From Prorocentrum cordatum (taxonomy: Eukaryota; Sar; Dinophyceae; Prorocentrales; Prorocentraceae): a DNA stretch of 64,000 bases. The stretch is from positions 324,907 to 388,906 of the forward strand of contig CAUYUJ010014624.1 of NCBI GenBank assembly GCA_963575745.1, in the 5' to 3' direction. How positions within the stretch are numbered: the first letter of the stretch is position 1; every line of letters begins with the position of its first letter. Made by a program: the position numbers and the translations under genes. Of the stretch, positions 55,574 through 64,000 are shown one piece after another. The notes under the pieces were generated by a model that was not told the origin of the DNA, ran no database searches, and saw only the letters and a list, made by a program, of their open reading frames with translations.

Positions 55574-55595
55574 TCCGTAGCCATTTTGGCTCAAG
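55574..55595 (+). other. Exact dinoflagellate spliced leader (DinoSL) in genomic DNA
   Basis: T-CCGTAGCCATTTTGGCTCAAG matches DinoSL at every one of its 22 positions (the first is variable, not C). DinoSL is normally added to mRNA 5' ends by trans-splicing from a separate SL RNA. Here it is followed not by the SL RNA gene intron donor (GT) but directly by ACGGAGCTTGCC and the ORF1 of a LINE, so it marks the 5' end of a reverse-transcribed, reinserted mRNA. Confidence 0.95.
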
Positions 55596-57019
55596 ACGGA
55601 GCTTGCCTCCCGTCCCGACTCCAGAGGCTCGAGGCCGAGGTGGAAGGGCAGCCCTTTCCTGAGGCCTGGCTGCCTCGGCCAGCTTTCAGGTTCCTTGGTG
55701 AACCGCTCTTCTTCGCTTTCCGTGAGCTCCTGTTGGAGCACCTGGCCCGATCCCACCCAGGGCGCAGTTGGGTGATGGGTTGCGCCTATGCGCCGTGGAC
55801 CAAGCAGCTGCCATCTCGGCGAGGTGGCCTTGGCCCGCAAACGAAGCAGGCGTACAGCGTTTGTGCGCTCTGTGGGCACTGGGAGTACGATTTCCATGGA
55901 CACAAGTGCTGCTCCAAGTGCAAAGGTGAGTACCTCGGCTAGCCGCATAGTGGAGTTCGTGATGTCGGTGACAAGCGCGGCGTGGGCCGTTGGCGCAAGA
56001 GCAGAGGGCAGGTGCAAGGCCCTTCGCTTGACGACGAACTGGAGAGGCTGGCCACACTTTTCCCTGATCGTGCTGAAGCTCTTCGAGGTGCTCGTGGTCA
56101 AGGTCCGCGCGCTCCTGCCCCTGAGCCTGCGGCGTCGCCAGACAACGAGCTCGACAGGAAGGTGGCCAAGCAGCGCACCGCCCTTGCCATGGCTGTTGAG
56201 CGTGATTCTATGGCTGAGCGTTTGGCATTACATGAGGTGGAACAACGTCTGGCGGCTGTACTACGCCATAAAGACGCCCTGGCCAAGGCGGAGATGGCGC
56301 GCGCGGAGGCTGTCCAGTACTTGGAGAGCGCCGCCGCGGCCCACAAAGCCGCCTACGTTGAGTTGGACAATTTTGACCCTCTGGAGTTCAGACGGCAGGT
56401 GGTGGCTGAAGAACAAGCTAAACGTGATCTACGTGAGCGTGAGTGCCGTGCTGCTGATGCTAAAGGACATGGTGCCCCTGCTGCAGGGGGTCCGCATGAT
56501 ATGCAAGTTGATGGTGATTCCCCTTCCGCACGTCCTGGGCAAGTTCACCCCCCCGCTGGTGGCCATCCTGCTGCTAGTGAAGTTGGAGGAGTTGCTGGCC
56601 CAGTTCCTGAGCCCCCAGGTATTGTGGGTATGTCTCGTCAAGAATTGCAAGATTGGTGTACTAAGTTCAACCAGCGCTTCGAGTTCTGGTTGCAGATCAA
56701 GGAGTTCAGGACCCACCTGGATCAAGACGCGGCTTCTGAAGCTCCTTCTGATTTGGGTGATGGGGAGCAGAATCGCACCGAGCTTGAGCAGCTCAAGAAG
56801 CGTCGTATCGACGCAGCCTTATCCCCAGAAGATTTGGTCAAGTTTGAGAAGCTCATGCAGAAGCAGTCCCACATCAAAGCCGCCAAGCGTCTCCGTACTG
56901 TTCGCGATGGCGCCGCGGCCTCTTTCAACCGTGTGTTGGAGCAGGTGCAGCCAGGCGCCGCTGGACCCGCACGTTCACAAGCTGGCGGTGGGCAAGCATC
57001 TGGTTCACAACGTTCCTAG
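55586..57019 (+). pseudogene. LINE ORF1: zinc-binding and coiled-coil protein, one in-frame TAG
   Basis: The frame opens inside the spliced leader; the first in-frame ATG is 55775. CALCGHWEYDFHGHKCCSKC (55861-55920) is a possible zinc-binding module, followed by a TAG at 55940. Without any shift the frame goes on for 359 more codons: a basic patch (GRWRKSRGQ), a charged, helical region (DELERLATLFPDRAEALRGA; EVEQRLAAVLRHKDALAKAE), an acidic/Pro-rich linker, and a second helical block (QDWCTKFNQRFEFWLQIKEF; ELEQLKKRRIDAALSPEDLV) to TAG 57019. ORF1 proteins of LINEs bind element RNA and chaperone nucleic acids. The in-frame copy GGCTGCCTCGGCC at 55668-55680 is one of the window's 13-nt hairpin motifs. 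Confidence 0.65.
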
Positions 57020-57025
57020 CCAACA

Positions 57026-60000
57026 TGGCGTGCTGGAGGCGTCGAGGCTTCGCAATCAGTCCTCGGCGATTGAGTTGATGTTCTGCAATATCACATCATG
57101 GAATCAGGTGACATTGGATTTCTTGCAGCAGACCAAGCCCTTGTGCGATGGCTTCTTTGTTGCTGGGCATCATCGTGTGAAGGACCTCCCGCGCGCCAAA
57201 CGCAATGCAGCTCAGATTGGCTGGAGGCCGCATCTGAGACCAGCCCTCCCCTCCCCTGGAGGGGGTACTCATGGAGGAGTAGGAGCCGTGGTTTCGAAAG
57301 GTTTGTGTTTCCGACGTTGTTTTGTCCTCGGATCCGAGATTGTCAGATTTTGGCAGTGGCCTCAGCTGGCAATTTTTGGAGCTCAGAACCAAAGAATGCG
57401 TCATTGTTGTAGGTGTGATTTATTCGATTGCTGACCTGGTTTTTCTGGGGAAAACATCGAGCGTATCCGTGCCGTTTCCGAGTTCCTTGGGACCCTCGCC
57501 ATCCCCTGGCTCTTGGTGGGAGATTGCAGCGTACTTGTGTGCGACATGGACCTGTCTGGTTGCCCGAAGCTTGCTCGTGCACGCTGCCTTGTACCAGAGG
57601 ATGTCGAGTTCACCTGTGCCCAGGGACGTGGCGCACTTATTGACTATGTTATCGCTTCCAGCGACTTGGCTGATTACGTTCATGTAAGTACGTATACTCA
57701 TAGCCCCTTTTAAACTCATGCCTGCCTGAAAGTTTGCATGCAACATGAAGCTCTGGAACAGCACGTGTGGCAACGTGGTAAGCCTATACCATTCACTAAT
57801 TGTCCTGGGCCTGATTTACCCTGGTCACAGCATCTCCTAAATGCCGCTGCTAGTCTCGGGCGTGAAAGAGTGCTGCCTGAAGTTCCTGGGTATCTTTACA
57901 ATGCACTGGTGCCGCATGTGAAGGACACTTTAAGTGAGAAGCTTACGTCTTTGTACCGCACTTGGTCTAGAGCGACCGAGGCCATGTTTGAGTCTCGTGC
58001 GGTTGCAGTCGACCACAGTGTGTGCCAGGTAAAACGAGGTGAATTTCCAGATGTTCGGCGTGCGACGATTGGTCGGAGGGGACCTGCTGGCCAAAATTTT
58101 CGTGAACCAGAACTGGCTTATTGGGCCAAAGTATTTCAAAATATGTGCGAGCACCGACTCTACCTGGCAAGAAAGTCTTTGCACGCGGTCGCGAGCTTAG
58201 GTAGCGCCCTTCAAGGTTTAGCTCTGCAGCTGGACAAATACATCTGTGCCGACGATGCGTGCGGCATCGGCTGGTGGCGCGCCCAGTTTTGTTCGCTTCC
58301 CACCGAGGCCGAAGGGCTCGACAACTTGACGGGTGCTATGTCTACTCGAGTGAGTGCTGCTTGGAAGGCTGCAGGGAGCTTGCCCAGAGCTCGGATGAAC
58401 GACTGGCTCCTGAAAGCCCTTCCCAAAGGTGCGCAAAAGGTGCACGCTTGGTTGAAACATGACCTTGGGGAACCGCCCCAAGCCCTGTTGGCCCCTCAAG
58501 GGGTCCGTCAGCTCCCTGGGGATCTCCTGGAGTATCGGCAGGCTTTCTGGAGCCAAGTTTGGGATTCCCCAGATGGGATGTCTTTGCTCTCAGGAGTGCT
58601 GGATGCGCCCAGACCTCGTGCCCTCATGTCCCTTGAGGTTTTGGACCCCTTGGAACCCATCGATGTGTTGAAAGCTGCGAGGTGTGTTTCTAACACTACT
58701 GCGGTTGGGGTCGACTCCTGGGCTCCTCGGGCGTTGATTGATTTACCTCGGGATGCCGTTTTGGGGTACACGCATCTCCTCAATCAGTGTGAAGCTTCGT
58801 TGTCCTGGCCATCCCAGGTTTTTCTCAGTGTTATAGCTTTGCTTCCTCAGAATATTGAGTGTGATCGTCCGATTTGTAAATGCCCCACCCTTTACAGGGT
58901 GTATTGCAAGGCTCGTAACTCTGATCTCGATATATGGACGCTAGACAGGTATAATTATTGGAACACCGCTGTGAGAGGATCCAGCGCGCTCCAGGCCGTC
59001 TTACTTCGCGAGCTCGGCCATGAGATGGCTCGCATGTTGGGGCTCTGCTCGGTCGGAGCCCACTGGGACCTCAAGCGTTTTTTTCTACACTGTCCAGCCG
59101 CATAGGCTGATTGGGTTTGCTGTGAAGATGGATTACCCGCTCCACCTCCTCTACCTTAGTGGTTTGATTCATGAATCCCCTCGTGTTCTTGAGGTTGGTG
59201 GTTTTGTTTCTGATAGCATTCCACCTGGGAGGGGTATCCTGGCGGGGTGCATGCAATCCATGTCATGGGTTAAGATTTACTTGTATGATATCCTGGACTT
59301 GGCTCATGTGCAATATCGCCCCGTCCAGGTTAAATCCTATGTAGACGATATTACCCAGTCTCAGGTTGGAAATATGAAGGATAGTTTGGACTCTCTCGTG
59401 CCTGCCGCCATGTTGTTGACCCACCAGCTTGAAGAAGTTGGTTGCACCGTTTCTGGCAAGTCTGCTCTTGTGTGCAGCCATACCTTCCTTGGACGTGGGC
59501 TTGCCGCCCGCTTCAGGGCGACAGGGTTGCATATTCAATTACAGGCTGCAACTCGAGATCTGGGGGTCATGGCCACGGCGGGGAAACAAGAGGTCGACTG
59601 TAAAGTTAATGCAACGACGTTCCCAGGCCTCCAAGAAGGCTGAAACGGTTGCCTTTCTGGCCCGTATTGTTGGATCCGCGAGGCGATTGTATAAACCTGG
59701 GGCCCTTGCTGTTGGATCGTGGTCCCACCAGGTGTTGGGGCTTACTCCAGGGCAGATCCAGTCTATGAGAGCCCAAGCGGCCATGTGCAGTGGTAGATGG
59801 AACCCTGGGGCCTGCACTACCACTGTATTGGGGCTTATCAGTCCTGCCAAGGATGACCCCCAGTTTAGGTTTCGCTACGAGCAGCTCGTGAGCTTCTACG
59901 ATGTATGGCAGGACCTTGCGCACACAAAACGGCTGGAGGTTTCGCGATGCTGGGGCATTGTAGTTGCGAAGTTCAGCAAGACCAAGCATCGGTGGCAATG

Positions 60001-61715
60001 TGTGCGTGGTCCATTGGCGGCTACAGTTGCGGTGCTCCTTGACCTCAATGTGGTGCCGCGTAGCCCAGCATATTGGATTTTTCCCAATGGAATGCACGTC
60101 CGCTCCAGCGACCAGGCTTTCCCCCACACCCTCTGGAGCACGCTCATGGAGGTGCGCGGGGGCATGTCATGGAGCGGGGCTGCGAAACATTATGAAGGAG
60201 CTGGTTTAGGAGGAGGAGTTGATTTCACTGCCCCTCGGATGTTTTTGAGGAAACTTGAAAGGGAAGGCTCTTTTGAAGCCGCTGGAATGATCAGGAATGT
60301 TCTGGCCGCTGGCTTTTGGACTGAGGACCGACTTGCTAAGGCGGGCTACGAGTCCTCTACCAATGGCAGATGCCCTAGGCGCGGCCTCGAGGCCGAGACT
60401 GTTGCCCACCGATTTTGGTCCTGCAGATGTAATGATGATATCCCCGACAGCGCGATCGACCGATCGAATGAGTTTAAGGCTGAAGCTCTGAGTTCTCCTG
60501 AAGCCTCCTGTTTCTGGATGCGTGGGCCCCCGCCCTTGTCTGCCAGTGTTGGCCACCTTCCCGAGCCCATGGGGCTCCCTTGGGATTGGGGAAAGTTAAG
60601 TGCGGGAGCTAGCGTTGAAGGGGGTGTCTGGGGAATGGACGGCAGCGGAGGCAGGTATCATAAAGACTGGCGACTTAGGCGATGTGGATGGGCGATCGTC
60701 CACCAAGGTCCAGCAGGCCTCTTTGACGGCGTAGCCAGTGGGACACTGCCAACTAAGATGCAGTCTGCTGGTCGGGCCGAATTATTTGCACTTGTACAGC
60801 TGGTTATGCGCTCAACTGGCAATGTCAGAGTATATTCAGACAATATGGCCGTCGTGAAAGGTGCGCGTCGCCCCCTAAGCATGAAGTCTAAATCGTCTAT
60901 GCTTGATCTTTTGAAGATATACCATGAGGTCCTGGGGGCTCGGGGCGGCACGGTTGATGTTAGATGGACCAAAGGTCACCCCACCCAGGCTCAGGCGTTT
61001 CACATGGTTTTGAGTGACACTGAGGTCTACCTCAATGAAGCCGCTGATTTTTGTTGCGGGTAAGGCTGCTGATGCTGGCCAGGTGACAGAAGATGCGGCC
61101 CAACGGACCCTCCAGGCCGATGAGCGGGCATTCAAGGTTTTGGGCCGCCTTCTTTCTGTCCAGAGGGAGGTTTTGTTTTGCTCTGATCGTGAGAAAGTCC
61201 GACGAATAGGACGCACCCGTGCCCCTGTGAGGTCTCTGGATGAGCGCCTATGCAGGCTCCGTGACTCGGGTCAAGACTGCGTGGTGCGTTCCTCGTCCTT
61301 TAAGTGTCGTTGGTGCGCACGCTCGTTCGCGCGTCGAGGCCCCCTCTGTGAATTTTGGCCTTGTATTTGCAAGCCCCGTGCTGAGATAAATCAGCGAATT
61401 CATGCCCTCCCTGCTAGGAGTGCACCTGACCCTCTTGGCAGGGGGCCCTCACCTGCTCCTGATGATCTTGGGCCGTTGGAGGCGGGAGTGGGTGGGGGAA
61501 AGGATCATCCTGTGGCCGAGCTGTGCCATACCTCGCATCAGCTCGCCACTCTCAGAGGAGTGTTGTTTTGCCAGGTCTGCGGGTGCCACTGCGTGGAGAA
61601 CCCAATGAACCTCAAGGTGGAATGTTTGCCACCCACCCGTGCTGGCCACGAAGTGCTCAGCCGTCTGAAGAAGGGACTGCCTCCTAAGTCTGGAGGGAGG
61701 TTCCCTGATTTGTGA
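57026..61715 (+). pseudogene. LINE ORF2: endonuclease, reverse transcriptase, RNase H
   Basis: Reading order by frame: 57026-57345, a one-frame excursion to about 57430, 57435-59105 with a TAA at 57711, then 59100-59600, 59600-61055 and 61050-61715. Endonuclease: FCNITSWNQVTLDFL, GGTHGGVGAVVS, LLVGDCS and ALIDYVIASSDL; the usual Glu after the second strand appears as Gly in VAGHHR. RT: YWNTAVRGSSALQAVL, motif A HWDLKRFF (about 59070), motif B GILAGCMQS, motif C SYVDDI with YVDD at 59338-59349. RNase H: GMDGSGG, AGRAELFAL, VYSDN and RWTKGHPT, so the acidic residues and His are kept. The C-terminus has FKCRWCARSF and FCQVCGCHC clusters. Five or so frame or stop lesions make it a pseudogene. Confidence 0.8.
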
Positions 61716-61759
61716 ATTGGCCCAGCGTGCCCCGCCTAGCTGCAGGTCACCACGCATAA

Positions 61760-61950
61760 CTCCTCTCTCTCCCTCCCCCTCCTCCTCCTCTCTCTCCCTC
61801 CCCTCCTCCTCCTCCTCCTCCTGCTCCTCCTCCTCTTCCCCCTCCTCCTCCTCCTCCTTCCCCCTCCCCCCACTTCCACACCCAAGCTCCCCCTCTGGCC
61901 CCCTGACCCGCGTACTCCCGCGCGCGCGGAAGCGCGCGCGCGGGGGGCGG
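61760..61950. repeat. Pyrimidine-rich tail and CG palindrome
   Basis: (CTCC/TCC)n from 61765 to 61870, then CGCGCGCGGAAGCGCGCGCG near 61919-61940, a near-perfect hairpin. It separates the LINE from the gag-like ORF. Confidence 0.8.
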
Positions 61951-62293
61951 GGAAAGAGGAGCGAGGTCGAGAAAGGAGGGAGGACGAAGACGTAAAGAGC
62001 CTGATGGGGGTGCAATTAGGAGGACGAGGACCAGAGTATGTGTGTGAATCCCCCTACTTTCCTCCTATCTTGCTCATATCCATCGCCCCTCTTGGCTCGG
62101 ATGACAGGTACTCGATAGTTGGAGGTACGTTGGGTAAAACCATCGTCCCTCATCGTCTACCGACGGAACACTCGGGGTGGGGTCGGTCCATTGGTCCTCC
62201 TCACCCTCACACAGGTTATCAGCCTTCTCTTTTATATCCGACATCGCGTCCAACCTGCGACCCGACCTGTCGACATCGGACTAGTTATGCAGG

Positions 62294-64000
62294 ATGACGG
62301 CACGACACCAGTCGTCCGTCGGACCCCTGCATGATGAGTCGTCGCCGTCAGTCGTGCGCAACTTGGATGCTGATATGTCGGATATCCTAGGAGCTTCCCC
62401 CAATTTTGCGGCCCGCATGGCCATCTCTCCAGGAACCGACGGATTGGACGAAGCTATGCCCCCACCCAGTACAGCGCAGTCAATGCAGCGGGAAACCGCA
62501 GCAATGCCAGCGTTGCCCACCCAGGCGGCAGTTCAGCTTCATGCTATGCAAGCTGAGTTGCACCAGCTTCGTGCCTTGCATGCTCATAGCGTTTCCGCAC
62601 CCCCACTTCCTATTGGAGATCAGCCCTCCCTACAGCAGCGATTCTTACACGCCGCTCCAGGGCTCGCGCCTCAATTCCCCACCCTTCATACCACATCTGA
62701 CGTCCCTCCCGCAGCGCTGCACCAGTCAGCGCGGCGGGAAACCGCAGCCCCGCCACAAACAGCGCAGCGGGCCACCGCAGCACCGTCCCAGACAGTGCAG
62801 CGGGATACCGCAGCTCCACACATGCCTACTCCTTCCTCCCCTCCGAGAGAGAGAGGCACAGGCACACGAAGGTGGGGCCATGGGACGCCCGAACAAACAG
62901 GGATTGAACAGGGACAGGTTTATGAGCGAGTCCGTGAAATCGAAAACCGTACTTCTGACCATGGCCCTAGTCGCCGTGCTCATTCTAAGAGCCAAGCTCC
63001 CAGGCGTGGCCCCGAACAGTACATTATTCGAGACGATCGCGGCAGTAGGAGTCCATCTGTCCGGGGGGTTCGTATTAGGCCCCATAGTTCCCCAGCCGCA
63101 AACCGACATAGGGAGGCTCTGCCAATGCAAGACATGGCTGAGCTACGAGATCACGTGCACACATACGTTGAATATCAAACTAGCCTCGTCCACAAGGCTG
63201 TGGCCTCTGATACCGCCGTCCTCCGGAGTGACCTCCAACAGGGTCTTTCGATCCTGGACGCTGCCGTCCAGGAGGACCGTCGGGTCATGCAACAGCTGAT
63301 GCAGCGTCTCGATATACAACGAGATCGCGAGACTAACGAACTTGTGGCCGTCAAGTCCGACTTCGATCGACTTGAAGCTAGCGTCATTCAGATTCGTCAA
63401 CACAACGATGAACGTGCACGCATTCTTCGCGAAGAGCTGCGAGAAGTCGCGGGCACAGCTTCAGGTGCCTTCGTAGCGCCTTCCACCGCACTACGAGGTC
63501 ATATTGCCACGATCCGTGGTGAAACGGAAGCTGCAGCACGTGAGCTGCACGATCATACACGCTCCGTCCAGCAAGATTTGTATGGCAAGTTATGTGAGGC
63601 CGAGAACGCCTTCCAAGCTCAACTCTCTTCCTGTCAGGTTCAACATGTACCACAGCTTCTATCCAGAGTCCACACTCTCGAGCAGACCGTAGCTGAGCTG
63701 CAGGTCGCACGGGCTCATACTGCGCAGGTGAGTCCCACTGCTACGGTGACCAACCCCGACGTGACGGCAGCTGTTTTACAGACCGTCCGAGCGGAGGTGG
63801 CCCACTTGCAAAGGCAGCTGCAGGATTCTGTGGCCGAGAGGGATGCCGAGTCAGCACGCGCGACTGCGCGCCTGGATCAAATGAACGCTGAGATGGCTCG
63901 TCTTGCTAACGAGAATGTTGACCTGCGTACTCTTATCGTCAATCATACTACCCACAATAAGGATGACGTTCGATTCCTCACGGATACTCAGAAACATCAA
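62294..64000 (+). CDS. Gag-like coiled-coil protein, runs off the window
   Basis: ATG 62294 is the first Met after an in-frame TAG (62282) and the frame stays open for 569 codons to the window edge. The N-terminal 200 residues are Pro/Gln/Ala-rich with repeated short units (QRETAA, QRATAA, QRDTAAP). A basic segment follows (RSPSVRGVRIRPHSSPAANR). From residue 285 on it is strongly helical with heptad-like spacing: LRDHVHTYVEYQTSLVHKAV, MQQLMQRLDIQRDRETNELV, TVAELQVARAHTAQV, AHLQRQLQDSVAERDAESAR. Such a layout is common in gag or ORF1 proteins of dinoflagellate retroelements, but no zinc knuckle, protease or RT is visible before the edge. A cytoskeletal coiled-coil protein is the alternative. 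Confidence 0.6.
   Translation, partial: MTARHQSSVGPLHDESSPSVVRNLDADMSDILGASPNFAARMAISPGTDGLDEAMPPPSTAQSMQRETAAMPALPTQAAVQLHAMQAELHQLRALHAHSVSAPPLPIGDQPSLQQRFLHAAPGLAPQFPTLHTTSDVPPAALHQSARRETAAPPQTAQRATAAPSQTVQRDTAAPHMPTPSSPPRERGTGTRRWGHGTPEQTGIEQGQVYERVREIENRTSDHGPSRRAHSKSQAPRRGPEQYIIRDDRGSRSPSVRGVRIRPHSSPAANRHREALPMQDMAELRDHVHTYVEYQTSLVHKAVASDTAVLRSDLQQGLSILDAAVQEDRRVMQQLMQRLDIQRDRETNELVAVKSDFDRLEASVIQIRQHNDERARILREELREVAGTASGAFVAPSTALRGHIATIRGETEAAARELHDHTRSVQQDLYGKLCEAENAFQAQLSSCQVQHVPQLLSRVHTLEQTVAELQVARAHTAQVSPTATVTNPDVTAAVLQTVRAEVAHLQRQLQDSVAERDAESARATARLDQMNAEMARLANENVDLRTLIVNHTTHNKDDVRFLTDTQKHQ

Larger units (their letters stand above)
55574..61760 (+). mobile_element. LINE non-LTR retrotransposon with spliced-leader 5' end
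   Basis: The element runs from the exact DinoSL through ORF1 (Zn-binding, coiled-coil) and ORF2 (endonuclease, RT, RNase H, C-terminal Cys clusters) to about 61715, followed by a pyrimidine-rich tail (61760-61870). No poly-A tail or target-site duplication was recognised. The copy has two in-frame stops and several frameshifts, so it is inactive, yet most catalytic residues survive. Confidence 0.8.

Noticed and set aside
47839-57711. Reassignment of TAA/TAG to an amino acid as explanation of in-frame stops
   Set aside because: The intact methyltransferase, the ~1000-residue gene and the transposase together have well over 2000 codons without an internal TAA or TAG, so a general code change is excluded; only local decay, editing or readthrough remain.
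62210-62225. Possible tRNA primer-binding site (GGTTATCAGCC) before the gag-like ORF
   Set aside because: The resemblance to the TGGTATCAGAGC-type site is too weak and no LTR could be delimited.
1-64000. CRISPR arrays, tRNA, rRNA or SL RNA genes
   Set aside because: No regular repeat-spacer array, no tRNA cloverleaf with T-loop GGTTCGAATCC-type sequence, and no rRNA-like segment was seen. The DinoSL at 55574 is not an SL RNA gene because no GT donor and intron follow it.

Overview
This is nuclear DNA of a dinoflagellate. The decisive evidence is an exact 22-nt copy of the dinoflagellate spliced leader (DinoSL) at 55574-55595, plus at least four degenerate copies, each placed just upstream of a coding unit. 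High GC, long polypyrimidine/polypurine tracts, abundant minisatellites, decayed LINEs and unidentifiable large ORFs agree with this. The species cannot be fixed from the window. Nothing suggests bacteria or an organelle.

Layout. 1-23 kb is mostly repeats: a 12-bp GC minisatellite, four 480-bp tandem units, a decayed tRNA 2'-phosphotransferase-like relic, polypurine blocks, an (ATC)n block, a 2-kb three-base-phased minisatellite, a (TCC)n block, several 84-295 bp tandem duplications, a truncated helicase C-terminus, a 90-bp minisatellite and a foldback inverted repeat (21.5-22.25 kb). 23-40 kb is the gene-bearing core: an unknown Cys-rich protein with a probable intron (23.7-25.3 kb), an unknown ~1000-residue protein (26.6-29.7 kb), a 1.3-kb foldback palindrome (30.4-31.75 kb), an intact cytosine-5 DNA methyltransferase (32.4-33.5 kb), a large hAT-like transposase broken by two compensating C-run slips (33.9-37.3 kb), and a minus-strand unknown Cys-rich protein (38.6-39.6 kb). 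40-47 kb holds a second array of the 90-bp minisatellite and a minus-strand decayed LINE. 47.4-51.7 kb is a plus-strand LINE (endonuclease, RT, C2H2 fingers) that stays in one frame for 3.85 kb but carries three in-frame stops. 51.7-55.4 kb holds two unidentified decayed ORFs. 55.57-61.7 kb is a second LINE whose 5' end is the exact DinoSL (zinc-binding ORF1; endonuclease/RT/RNase H ORF2). From 62.3 kb a coiled-coil, gag-like ORF runs off the window.

How it fits together. In dinoflagellates mRNAs receive DinoSL by trans-splicing, and reverse-transcribed mRNAs that reinsert carry a relic leader. Here the LINE, the hAT-like transposase and three unknown genes all have leader-like sequence upstream, usually behind a pyrimidine-rich tract suited to a 3' splice acceptor. 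The simplest reading is that much of the coding content of 23-62 kb was recycled through mRNA, probably by LINE machinery like that seen at 47-62 kb. A related 13-nt hairpin motif (consensus RGCYRNNTYGGCY) recurs around gene boundaries and may be a further-decayed leader or an independent element. The methyltransferase beside a transposase and two foldback elements raises, but does not prove, the possibility of a mobile methyltransferase unit.
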